Positions 1 through 6,336 are shown, counted from the first letter of the stretch. The stretch is 6,927 bases of DNA from Clostridia bacterium (GCA_021152595.1 JAGKVC010000164.1:1-6927), one strand, 5' to 3'. Notes: generated from the letters alone by a model not told the origin. A program made the numbers and translations.

Positions 1-1358
1 ATGCGATAACCCGACGATTTTATTATGTCGTCCTTTCTGCCCACGTACCAGAACCAGCCGTCCTTATCCTGATACGCAAGGTCGCCCGTATGGAAGAATC
101 TGTCGTTTTTCATTTGTTCGGTGCGCGCCTCGTCTTTAAGGTATCCCGAAACGAGACCGCATTGGTCGGATGATTTGAGAATGGCTATTTCGCCTTCCTC
201 GCCGCACGGCACGTCGTTTTCGTCGTCGTCGATGAGGTGAACGTCGTACAGCGGGCTGGGTTTTCCGAGACTGCCCGTAACGGGTTCGAGATATTTGAAA
301 GTGCCAAGCATTACCGTGCCTTCCGTCTGCCCGAATCCCTCGTAGATTTTATGTCCCGTCGCATTGTAAAATTGTCTGAAAACCTCGGGATTTAAGCTTT
401 CGCCGGCCGTGGAACAGTGTTTAAGCGACGATAAATCGTAACGTGTAAGGTCTTCTTTTACAAGAAAACGGTAAATTGTGGGAGGAGCGCAAAAAGTTGT
501 AATTTTGTATTTTTTTATTAACGGAAGCACGTCCGTGGGTGTAAAACGGCCGTGATAGTCGTATGCAAACACGGCGGAACCCGAAATCCATTGTCCGTAA
601 ATTTTCCCCCAGCTGCATTTCGCCCAACCCGTTTCGGCCATTGTGAAATGCAATCCGTCGTCCTCGACGCTTTGCCAGTATTTTGCCGTGAAAATATGAC
701 CGAGAGGATAGTTGAAATCGTGCATTACCATTTTGGGCATGCCCGTAGTGCCCGAAGTAAAATACACGAGCATAAGTTCGCGTCCCGAAGGACGGCAGGT
801 AAATTCGAAACTTTCGTCGGCCTGCCCGAGTTTTTCGGCAAGATTGTCGAACTTCGACCCGTCTACCGAAAGCACGCCTTTAAGCGTTTGGCAATCGGGA
901 AGGGCAAGGGCGATATGTTCGTAAACGTCCTCTTCGTTTGTGGTGAAAATCAGTTTTACGCCCGCCTCGTTACAGCGGTAAGCAACGTCTTTCGGCGTAA
1001 GCATATGGGTTGCGGGGATAAGCACGACGCCGAGTTTGCAACAGGCAACCGCAAGCACCCAGTATTCCCAGCGGCGGCGCAGAATCAGCAGAACGACATC
1101 GCCTTTTTTCAGACCGAGACTCTGGAAATAGTGACAGGTCTGGTTCGAGAGCTTGGAAATATCAGTGAAGGTAAAGGTGCGCTCTTCTTTTTCGTGACTG
1201 AGCCAGAGCAGCGCTTTTTTCTCCGGTTCCTGCTTTGCCCACTCATCGACGATATCCCAGCCGAAGTTGAAATTATCCGGCACATTGACGCGGTAATTAT
1301 CTCTGAAATCTTCGTAGGAATCAAATTCGATGCGGGGCAGATAGCGGTCTAACAGCAT
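1..1358 (-). CDS. AMP-forming acyl-CoA synthetase, medium-chain (ACSM)-like; 3' end outside window
   Basis: Probable cytosolic ligase that activates a carboxylic acid with ATP to an acyl-adenylate and transfers it to CoA. 452 residues are visible, in an open frame read from ATG at 1358. ANL-superfamily motifs appear in order: P-loop YFTSGTTGMPK (about 199-209), TGWAKCSWG (243-251), STAGE (316-320), YEGFGQTE (339-346), HTGD (423-426) and the hinge-region YVGRKDDIIKSSGYR (438-452). The ACSM family is about 550 residues, so roughly the last 100 are missing, including the mobile C-terminal domain with the catalytic lysine. The TGWAK and YEGFGQTE blocks resemble medium-chain acyl-CoA synthetases more than acetyl-CoA synthetase; the substrate cannot be read from sequence. 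An AAGGAG site (1370-1375) lies 11 nt before the start. The gene follows the cupin regulator by 37 nt and is probably cotranscribed with it. Codon use changes sharply after about residue 140 (see findings). Family assignment is very secure, substrate is not. Confidence 0.95.
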   Translation of the reverse strand, partial: MLLDRYLPRIEFDSYEDFRDNYRVNVPDNFNFGWDIVDEWAKQEPEKKALLWLSHEKEERTFTFTDISKLSNQTCHYFQSLGLKKGDVVLLILRRRWEYWVLAVACCKLGVVLIPATHMLTPKDVAYRCNEAGVKLIFTTNEEDVYEHIALALPDCQTLKGVLSVDGSKFDNLAEKLGQADESFEFTCRPSGRELMLVYFTSGTTGMPKMVMHDFNYPLGHIFTAKYWQSVEDDGLHFTMAETGWAKCSWGKIYGQWISGSAVFAYDYHGRFTPTDVLPLIKKYKITTFCAPPTIYRFLVKEDLTRYDLSSLKHCSTAGESLNPEVFRQFYNATGHKIYEGFGQTEGTVMLGTFKYLEPVTGSLGKPSPLYDVHLIDDDENDVPCGEEGEIAILKSSDQCGLVSGYLKDEARTEQMKNDRFFHTGDLAYQDKDGWFWYVGRKDDIIKSSGYR

Positions 1359-1360
1359 GG

Positions 1361-1405
1361 TTACTCGTACTCCTTTATATATGCGGTGCTGCGGATCATT
1401 CCGCA
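1361..1405 (-). other. Regulator-synthetase junction: stop-codon hairpin and 12-codon bridging frame
   Basis: The regulator's TGA (1398-1396) lies in the loop of a 6-bp hairpin (TGCGGA, loop ATGA, TCCGCA; 1405-1390). The same bases form an ATGA overlap. The ATG at 1399 opens a 12-codon frame (MIRSTAYIKEYE) ending in TAA at 1363-1361, two bases before the synthetase ATG. It could let ribosomes walk across the gap. It is too short to be called a gene with confidence and may be chance. Confidence 0.2.
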
Positions 1406-1941
1406 ATCATCGTCAGAAATCTTGCTTTGGTGTCTCCTGCACAGCGCTGTCCGTGCGGATAGGTCGGATTGAAGTAGATGGAATCACCCTCATTGAGGAT
1501 GATCTCACGATCCTCGAATACAACAGCGACAGTGCCCTTGAGGACAAGATTGAATTCCTGTCCGGTATGCGTGACGAGCTTTGCAGGCTCATCCGAGGGC
1601 TCCAGTGTGACGAGCAGCGGCTGCATGATCTTATCTGCATAGCGGAATGCCAGATCCTTGAAGCGGTAGCCGGGGAAACGGCTGATGCTTCTGCCCTGAC
1701 CGCGGCGTACAACCTGAAACGTATCAATGCGGCTCGGTTCGCCGGTAATCAGCTCGTTGAAGTCTACATTAAACTTGTTTGCGATCTCATAGATGACGCT
1801 GATCGGAAAATCTCCGTTCTGCTCATAGCCTGCATACTGCTCTACGGTAAGACCAAGCTCGGATGCAAGCTGTTCGACTGAGTAGTCGCATACTTCGCGC
1901 AGCTCGCGGATGCGTGCCGCAATTTCATTGATCGGTTCCAT
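1396..1941 (-). CDS. XRE-family helix-turn-helix regulator with C-terminal cupin sensor domain
   Basis: A 181-residue DNA-binding regulator. Residues about 6-66 form an HTH_3/XRE domain (IRELREVCDYSVEQLASELG, then VEQYAGYEQNGDFP and IANKFNVDFNELI). Residues about 105-180 form a single cupin barrel, with HTGQE (H125, E129) as motif 1, NEGDSIYFNPTYPHG with H163 as motif 2, and LKGTVAVVFEDREI between them. Family knowledge: this architecture (PuuR-like layout) binds a small ligand in the cupin and controls nearby metabolic genes. The start at 1941 is well supported by GGAGG (1949-1953) 7 nt upstream. It is the first gene of a unit with the acyl-CoA synthetase, 37 nt downstream. A strong promoter and operator-like repeats lie directly upstream, so autoregulation and control of the synthetase are the natural reading. 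The ligand is unknown; an acyl-CoA or free acid is inference. Confidence 0.93.
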   Translation of the reverse strand: MEPINEIAARIRELREVCDYSVEQLASELGLTVEQYAGYEQNGDFPISVIYEIANKFNVDFNELITGEPSRIDTFQVVRRGQGRSISRFPGYRFKDLAFRYADKIMQPLLVTLEPSDEPAKLVTHTGQEFNLVLKGTVAVVFEDREIILNEGDSIYFNPTYPHGQRCAGDTKARFLTMIAE

Positions 1942-1967
1942 TGCGTAACCTCCGTATCATAATAATA

Positions 1968-2006
1968 TTGAAAACAACGCGGCGAGAATATCTGCATCTC
2001 ACCGCG
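1968..2006 (-). terminator. Leader hairpin with U-rich tail (possible attenuator)
   Basis: In the regulator mRNA, CGCGGUGAGA (2006-1997) pairs with UCUCGCCGCG (1987-1978): ten pairs with one G-U wobble and a 9-nt loop. UUGUUUUC follows at once (1977-1970). This has the shape of an imperfect intrinsic terminator. It lies downstream of the regulator promoter and upstream of its ribosome site, so it would act as an attenuator or stop read-through from the upstream operon. It ends about 17 nt before GGAGG, so it does not itself hide the ribosome site. Confidence 0.5.
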
Positions 2007-2036
2007 CATTCTGTCAAGACGATTTGTGCAACTTTT

Positions 2037-2066
2037 ATTATAGCACAACCGTTCTGCGATTGTCAA
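2037..2066 (-). promoter_or_regulatory. Sigma-A promoter of the regulator/synthetase unit
   Basis: On the minus strand, TTGACA (2066-2061) and TATAAT (2042-2037) are both exact consensus hexamers, 18 nt apart. The -10 has an extended TGC in front of it. The predicted start is near 2030, giving a leader of about 90 nt before the ATG at 1941. Confidence 0.85.
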
Positions 2067-2083
2067 GAATCGGCATGGATTCT
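2066..2083. repeat. 6-bp dyad touching the -35 of the regulator promoter
   Basis: AGAATC (2066-2071) and GATTCT (2078-2083) are perfect inverted arms around a 6-nt centre, and the dyad touches the upstream edge of the TTGACA box. It may be a second operator element. As a terminator for the upstream operon it would be weak, since no T-tract follows. Confidence 0.35.
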
Positions 2084-2104
2084 GTCAGATTGCACAAATT
2101 TCTG

Positions 2105-2428
2105 TCAATTTGATTCTGCCTGTTTCTGTTCCCGTATTTGTTTTCGCAGTATTCGCGTGATTTTATGCCAGAGCTTATCCTCCAGATCAAAGGTGTGCAG
2201 CCATTCCTCGAGCAGTCTTGCACGATCTGCGCATTCAATCATGGCCTGCGTGAGATAAACCTCATCCAGCGGTTTGCGCGTGTTCACATAATTGAGAATG
2301 TCCTCGGTATTCTGCTTGAAAAAGAATTGCGTGGCGACTTCCTCACTTGTAATAATCATCTTGACTTCGCCGTATTTCCGGCAGTATTCCTCTGCGAATT
2401 TGTCGATGATCTGATCTGTGATTTTCAT
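2105..2428 (-). CDS. Hypothetical protein, 107 residues, last gene of the tex operon
   Basis: I do not recognise a family. The protein is small, charged and probably mostly alpha-helical, with no signal peptide or membrane segment. It opens MKITDQIIDKFAEEYCRKYG, has a central TSEEVATQFFFKQN, and ends in a basic/glutamine-rich helix (about 85-105: KLWHKITRILRKQIREQKQ). Cysteines are at 16 and 66. The start is set at the ATG at 2428, because AGGGG (2436-2440) lies 7 nt upstream of it. An in-frame ATG at 2434 would extend the protein by two residues (MR) but sits only 1 nt from that site. The gene starts 14 nt after the mscS stop, so it is probably in the same operon. No clear terminator follows. 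It is likely a real gene given the ribosome site and spacing; its function is unknown. Confidence 0.75.
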   Translation of the reverse strand: MKITDQIIDKFAEEYCRKYGEVKMIITSEEVATQFFFKQNTEDILNYVNTRKPLDEVYLTQAMIECADRARLLEEWLHTFDLEDKLWHKITRILRKQIREQKQAESN

Positions 2429-2435
2429 GCGCATT

Positions 2436-2440
2436 CCCCT
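2436..2440 (-). promoter_or_regulatory. Ribosome binding site deciding the start of the 107-residue gene
   Basis: AGGGG on the minus strand lies 7 nt before ATG at 2428 but 1 nt before the in-frame ATG at 2434. The spacing favours the downstream start. Confidence 0.6.
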
Positions 2441-2442
2441 TT

Positions 2443-3300
2443 TTATGACTGATTATGTACGTCGATCTGCGGATACGGGATCTCAATGCCTGCATCATCA
2501 AATGCAGGTTTGATTGCTTCGAGCAGCTTTCCGGGCGCGATGAAATAATCGCCCTTATTCACCCAGAACAATGCTGTCAGTGTGATGCCGTTGTTTCCAA
2601 GCTCGGTGACTGCGATAACCGGCGCAGGCTCTTTCAGCGTCACAGGCAGTGATTTGACTGTATTCAGCATGATATCTTTTGCAATGCTGAGGTCAGTTTT
2701 GTAGGATACCTGAACCGGAACGCTGACGCGGAGCTTGCCGTTCTGTGAGAAATTCTGTACCGCGCTTGACGAAACAATACTGTTCGGGAGATAAATGCTG
2801 CGGTTGTCCAGCGTGATCAGTTCAGTATACAGGATCGTGACAGCCTCGACAAATCCGCATTCCCCTGCCGCTGAGATATAATCACCGCGCTGAAACGGCT
2901 TTGCAAAGAGAATGATGAATCCGCCTGCCAGATTGGAAAGGCTGTTTTGCAGCGCGAGTCCGATTGCCAGTCCTGCCGCGCCGACGACTGCGACGATTGA
3001 TGCCATCGGTACGCCCAGAATCGAAAGACAGATGATGATCAGAACCGTATACAGCAGAATGCGGATCAGTGATTTGCCGAATCCGGATGCTGTAGCATTG
3101 ACCTTTGCCTTGCTCATCATCCGGTTGATGATCTTATTGATACACCCGGCGATCAGCATGCCGATCAGAAAGACAATCAGCGCAATGACAAGCGTCGGCA
3201 GATAATCGACGAGCTTCTGTCCCATTTTGGCAAGCAGACCGGCTGTCTGCTGCACCGCTTCCTGTCCGGCTTCGATCTGTGCTTCAATCTGCGCTTCCAT
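2443..3300 (-). CDS. mscS: Small-conductance mechanosensitive ion channel, MscS family
   Basis: A 285-residue membrane channel that opens under membrane tension to release solutes during hypo-osmotic shock; E. coli MscS has 286 residues. Membrane segments are TM1 about 33-55, TM2 about 77-99 and the pore-lining TM3 about 101-133. TM3 carries the signature GAAGLAIGLALQNSLSNLAGG (108-128), where L111 and L115 match the E. coli hydrophobic gate leucines L105/L109. Asn119 takes the place of the E. coli G113 kink residue. The beta-domain has LPNSIVSSSAVQNFS (171-185), and the end has the typical AGIEIPYPQIDVH (270-282). The N-terminus is hydrophilic and repetitive (EAQIEAQIEAGQEA). The ATG overlaps the phosphoesterase stop as TAATG, with GGAGG (3311-3315) 10 nt upstream, so translational coupling is likely. 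The functional family is certain; the mscS symbol is by homology. Confidence 0.95.
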   Translation of the reverse strand: MEAQIEAQIEAGQEAVQQTAGLLAKMGQKLVDYLPTLVIALIVFLIGMLIAGCINKIINRMMSKAKVNATASGFGKSLIRILLYTVLIIICLSILGVPMASIVAVVGAAGLAIGLALQNSLSNLAGGFIILFAKPFQRGDYISAAGECGFVEAVTILYTELITLDNRSIYLPNSIVSSSAVQNFSQNGKLRVSVPVQVSYKTDLSIAKDIMLNTVKSLPVTLKEPAPVIAVTELGNNGITLTALFWVNKGDYFIAPGKLLEAIKPAFDDAGIEIPYPQIDVHNQS

Positions 3301-4058
3301 TATGCTTCATCCTCCGCTGCTTCCTCGGGTTCATCCGGCAGAACCGGATCCGGTGCCGAAGGCTCATACTGTGCGGTGATCGCCTTTCCGCGTGTATCAT
3401 TCAGCGGACTGATCTCATCGAAAACTGCATAGTATTTGAGCGGTACATAGCGGTTGAGGTGGCATTTGCCGAAATACCACTGGTGGAATGTACACATCTG
3501 CGTCAGATCCTCAAAGAATGCGTGAACCTCAAGACGCTGCATGGTATCGACGCGCAGACAGTCTTTAAGGGATGCCGGCGGTTCGTGCGTGATGATATAA
3601 TCGACGGTATTATCGTAGAATTTGAGATTCTCAGCCGCGTGAATAATCTCATCATAGGTCGGCTGTTCCTGCTCCCACCAGTTATCGGCTGTGCGAAACT
3701 CAAAATCCTGACTGTGACCGCCGCCGAATGTGAAGAACCGCTTTCCGCAGATTGTATAAATCTCTCCGCGCAGCAGATGTACCAGATTCGGCGCGATGAC
3801 ACGCGCTGTTCCGCCGTTCCAATCCTGCGTCGGATATTTTTCCAGCATGTCATAGTTCTCATGACAGCCGTCCACAAATGCGACGGTATATTTTAAATCA
3901 GTGAGCTTTTTGCGGAATTTCTGCTCCTGTTTGGAATCATCCCAGAAGAATCCGAAATCGCCGCAGACAATGACGACATCATTTGCATCTGCTTTTTTGA
4001 GCATGGAATTCTGGAATCTGGAAAAGTCACCGTGTGTATCTCCGGTTACATATACCAT
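3300..4058 (-). CDS. Calcineurin-like metallophosphoesterase with altered metal-2 site
   Basis: A 252-residue cytosolic phosphoesterase of the clostridial type that usually ends near FGHYH. Visible motifs are GDTHGD (D7, H9), CGDFGFFWD (D34), DGCHEN (63-68, normally GNHE), FGGGHSQD (111-118), ITHEPP (H158) and WYFGKCH (194-200, normally GHxH). By analogy with Mre11-type enzymes, the metal-1 ligands D7/H9/D34/H200 and the catalytic His66 are kept. Two metal-2 ligands are replaced: Asn by Cys65 and His by Lys198. After the fold comes an acidic, proline-rich tail (about 234-252). Start: ATG at 4058 with AGGGGA (4069-4074) 10 nt upstream. The gene follows tex by 36 nt and overlaps mscS by one base. 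The substrate is unknown. Activity may be changed rather than lost, since the key acid and histidine residues remain. Confidence 0.9.
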   Translation of the reverse strand: MVYVTGDTHGDFSRFQNSMLKKADANDVVIVCGDFGFFWDDSKQEQKFRKKLTDLKYTVAFVDGCHENYDMLEKYPTQDWNGGTARVIAPNLVHLLRGEIYTICGKRFFTFGGGHSQDFEFRTADNWWEQEQPTYDEIIHAAENLKFYDNTVDYIITHEPPASLKDCLRVDTMQRLEVHAFFEDLTQMCTFHQWYFGKCHLNRYVPLKYYAVFDEISPLNDTRGKAITAQYEPSAPDPVLPDEPEEAAEDEA

Positions 4059-4094
4059 ATAAATAGAGTCCCCTTTCGGTTTGGATACGGGAGA

Positions 4095-6269
4095 TCAGGA
4101 GTTGAGATTCTCCTGTGAGACGCCCTTCATGGTCAGGCTGATGCGCTTGCGCTTCGGATCGGATTCGAGTACGCGGACACGGACAATCTGTCCGACCTTG
4201 ACCACATCGAGCGGATGCTTGACGAATTTATTTGCGAGCTGAGAAACATGCACAAGGCCGTCCTCATGAACGCCGATATCGACAAATGCGCCGAAATCAA
4301 TGATATTCCGGACTGTACCGACAAGCTCCATGCCGGGCTTCAGATCCTCAGCGGTCATAATGTCGCCGCTGCGCATGAGCGGCTTCGGCAGCTCGTCACG
4401 CGGATCGCGTCCGGGCTTTTGCAGTTCCTTCACGATATCGCGGAGTGTCGGTTCTCCGATTTCGAGTTCCTTGCTCAGAGCAGCATATCCGCGCTTATCG
4501 ACGGTATCAGACAGCTTTTGCAGATCACCGCCGATATCTGTCAGTGACAGACCGCAGAGCTTGAGCAGCGATTCAGCAGCAGCATAGCTTTCGGGATGAA
4601 CGCCGGTGTTGTCAAGCGGATTCTTGCCGTCACGGACACGCAGGAAGCCGGCGCAGAGTTCATATGCCTTTGCACCGAGCTTCGGGACTTTGAGCAGTGC
4701 CTTACGGCTGGTGAATGCACCGTTTTCCTCGCGGTAAGTGACAATGTTGTGTGCGATGCCGCTGTGAATACCGGAAATATACGAGAGCAGCGAGCCGGAT
4801 GCTGTATTCAGGTCAACACCGACCGCATTGACGCAGTCCTCAACCACTCCGGTCAGCGATTCCGAAAGTCTGGCAGGCGGCATGTCATGCTGATACTCGC
4901 CGACTCCGATTGCTTTCGGTTCGATCTTGACAAGCTCGGCAAGCGGATCCTGCAATCTGCGCGCGATTGATACAGCGCTTCGGAGCGCGACATCGTAATC
5001 CGGAAATTCCTCGGCAGCGAGCTTGGATGCGGAATATACAGATGCACCGGCTTCACTGACGACCATATATGCGGTATGCTGATCGGGCAGTTCGCGCAGG
5101 ATTTCTGCGACAATCTGCTCGGATTCACGGGATGCGGTTCCGTTGCCGATTGCGATTGCAGCGACATGATGCTGCTGAATGAGCTTTTTCAGCTTCATTT
5201 TTCCTGCGGCAACCTGTGAGGCGGAGTTTGCGGTGATATAGACAACATCCGTTGCAAGCACCTTGCCCGTCGGATCTACGACTGCAACCTTGCATCCGGT
5301 ACGGAAGCCGGGATCCAGTCCGAGCGTGATCATGCCCTTCATCGGCGGCTGGAGCAGAAGCTGACGCAGGTTTGATGCGAAAACCGTAATCGCCTGCTCA
5401 GATGCCTGCTCGGTCAGTTCGGCACGAATCTCACGCTGAACAGCCGGAAGCAGCGATTTTTTATATGCTTCGATTGCTGCGGCTTCGACCATCTGACCGG
5501 ATGCGCTTTCGTTTTTGACATATGTTTTCGTGACGATCTGCTCGCCCAATCCCTCAGGCATGGTCAGGCTGACTTTCAGATAGCCTTCCTTTTCGCCGCG
5601 GTTGATTGCGAGTACGCGATGCTTTGCGGCTTTTGTGATCAGTTCCGCATAATTGTAATAGTTGCGGTAGACACTGTCCTCCTCCGGATCAGTTGCCTTG
5701 ACAGCAATCGAACCGCGCAGGGAAAGAACGTTGCGAAGCCGCTTGCGCAGATCGGCATCATCGGAAACAGTTTCCGCGAGAATATCGGATGCACCGGAAA
5801 GTGCAGCTTCAACGTCCGGAACCTCAAGCTCCGGATTGACAAATGCTTCTGCTTCTGCTGCCGGATCGGTTTTGTAATTCTGCTCCATGATCAGATCAGC
5901 GAGCGGCTGCAATCCGCGTGCTTTTGCAACAGATGCTTTCGTCTTGCGCTTTTGCTTGTACGGTCTGTAGAGATCCTCAACCTCAACGAGTGTCTTTGCG
6001 GCGGAGATCGCCTCTGCAAGCTCAGGCGTCATTTTTTCAAGAGCAGTGATTGCATCTGTGATCTCCTGCTTGCGCTCTTCGAGTTTGCGCAGATAGTTCA
6101 GGCGGTCGTTCAGCGCGTGGAGCGTCTGATCGTCGAGTGAGCCGGTCTGTTCTTTTCTGTATCGCGCAATAAACGGGACGGTCTTGCCGTCATCCAGAAG
6201 CGCGACGGCATTGGTTACCTGTTCGATGCGGAGCTTGAATTCTTCTGCAAGCTGTGGTATAATATCCAT
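4095..6269 (-). CDS. tex: Tex family RNA-binding protein (S1 domain)
   Basis: A 724-residue cytoplasmic nucleic-acid-binding protein linked in other bacteria to transcription and RNA metabolism. The domain order matches the family. There is a helical Tex N-terminal domain (about 1-190, FIARYRKEQTGSLDD at 33-47, LYRPYKQKRKTKA at 100-112). A YqgF/RNase H-like domain follows (about 314-445, opening GLDPGFRTGCKVAVVD). Then come YQHDM (459-463), helix-hairpin-helix motifs (about 475-560, VEDCVNAVGVDLNTASGSLL and VPKLGAKAYELCAGFLR) and a C-terminal S1 domain (about 644-715, GTVRNIIDFGAFVDIGVHEDG). Length is normal (E. coli about 770). The start at ATG 6269 has AGGAGG (6277-6282) 7 nt upstream. It is the first gene of the operon, and its promoter lies at 6308-6336. 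No truncation or frameshift is seen. Confidence 0.97.
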   Translation of the reverse strand: MDIIPQLAEEFKLRIEQVTNAVALLDDGKTVPFIARYRKEQTGSLDDQTLHALNDRLNYLRKLEERKQEITDAITALEKMTPELAEAISAAKTLVEVEDLYRPYKQKRKTKASVAKARGLQPLADLIMEQNYKTDPAAEAEAFVNPELEVPDVEAALSGASDILAETVSDDADLRKRLRNVLSLRGSIAVKATDPEEDSVYRNYYNYAELITKAAKHRVLAINRGEKEGYLKVSLTMPEGLGEQIVTKTYVKNESASGQMVEAAAIEAYKKSLLPAVQREIRAELTEQASEQAITVFASNLRQLLLQPPMKGMITLGLDPGFRTGCKVAVVDPTGKVLATDVVYITANSASQVAAGKMKLKKLIQQHHVAAIAIGNGTASRESEQIVAEILRELPDQHTAYMVVSEAGASVYSASKLAAEEFPDYDVALRSAVSIARRLQDPLAELVKIEPKAIGVGEYQHDMPPARLSESLTGVVEDCVNAVGVDLNTASGSLLSYISGIHSGIAHNIVTYREENGAFTSRKALLKVPKLGAKAYELCAGFLRVRDGKNPLDNTGVHPESYAAAESLLKLCGLSLTDIGGDLQKLSDTVDKRGYAALSKELEIGEPTLRDIVKELQKPGRDPRDELPKPLMRSGDIMTAEDLKPGMELVGTVRNIIDFGAFVDIGVHEDGLVHVSQLANKFVKHPLDVVKVGQIVRVRVLESDPKRKRISLTMKGVSQENLNS

Positions 6270-6307
6270 TGAATAACCTCCTGAATTGTATCAACTGATT
6301 ATCTTTT

Positions 6308-6336
6308 ATTATATCATATTAGAGTGAAAAGTGCAA
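6308..6336 (-). promoter_or_regulatory. Sigma-A promoter of the tex operon
   Basis: On the minus strand, TTGCAC (6336-6331) and TATAAT (6313-6308) are 17 nt apart. The predicted start near 6301 gives a leader of about 30 nt ending in the AGGAGG site. It is the only obvious promoter seen upstream of the four-gene unit. Confidence 0.8.

Larger units (their letters stand above)
2022..2099. repeat. 10-bp perfect inverted repeat flanking the regulator promoter (candidate operator)
   Basis: ATTTGTGCAA at 2022-2031 is matched exactly in inverse by TTGCACAAAT at 2090-2099. The arms are about 68 bp apart centre to centre. One covers the predicted transcription start and the other lies upstream of the -35. 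This placement suits a repressor that blocks or loops the promoter; the adjacent cupin regulator is the obvious candidate. Binding is inference. Confidence 0.55.
2008..2107 (-). repeat. Three copies of an 8-bp TTCTGTCA repeat (plus strand)
   Basis: ATTCTGTCA occurs at 2008-2016 and 2079-2087, and TTTCTGTCA at 2099-2107, all in the same orientation on the plus strand. The first two each lie just beside one arm of the ATTTGTGCAA/TTGCACAAAT inverted repeat. The third overlaps the stop codon of the 107-residue gene. One copy (2012-2017 region) also yields a second TTGACA on the minus strand, but no good -10 follows it. A composite operator is possible. Confidence 0.5.

Noticed and set aside
552..1352. 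266-residue plus-strand frame opposite the acyl-CoA synthetase
   Set aside because: It is a shadow of the synthetase gene: the minus frame holds all ANL-superfamily motifs, while this one has none.
1989..2017. Second, tandem promoter for the regulator starting from TTGACA at 2017-2012
   Set aside because: At 17-18 nt spacing the -10 would be CAGATA or AGATAT, which is poor. The TTGACA is explained by the repeated ATTCTGTCA element.
5619..6140. 173-residue Cys-rich plus-strand frame opposite tex
   Set aside because: It is antisense to the intact Tex N-terminal domain, and its Cys richness comes from the complement of Ala/Gln-rich codons.
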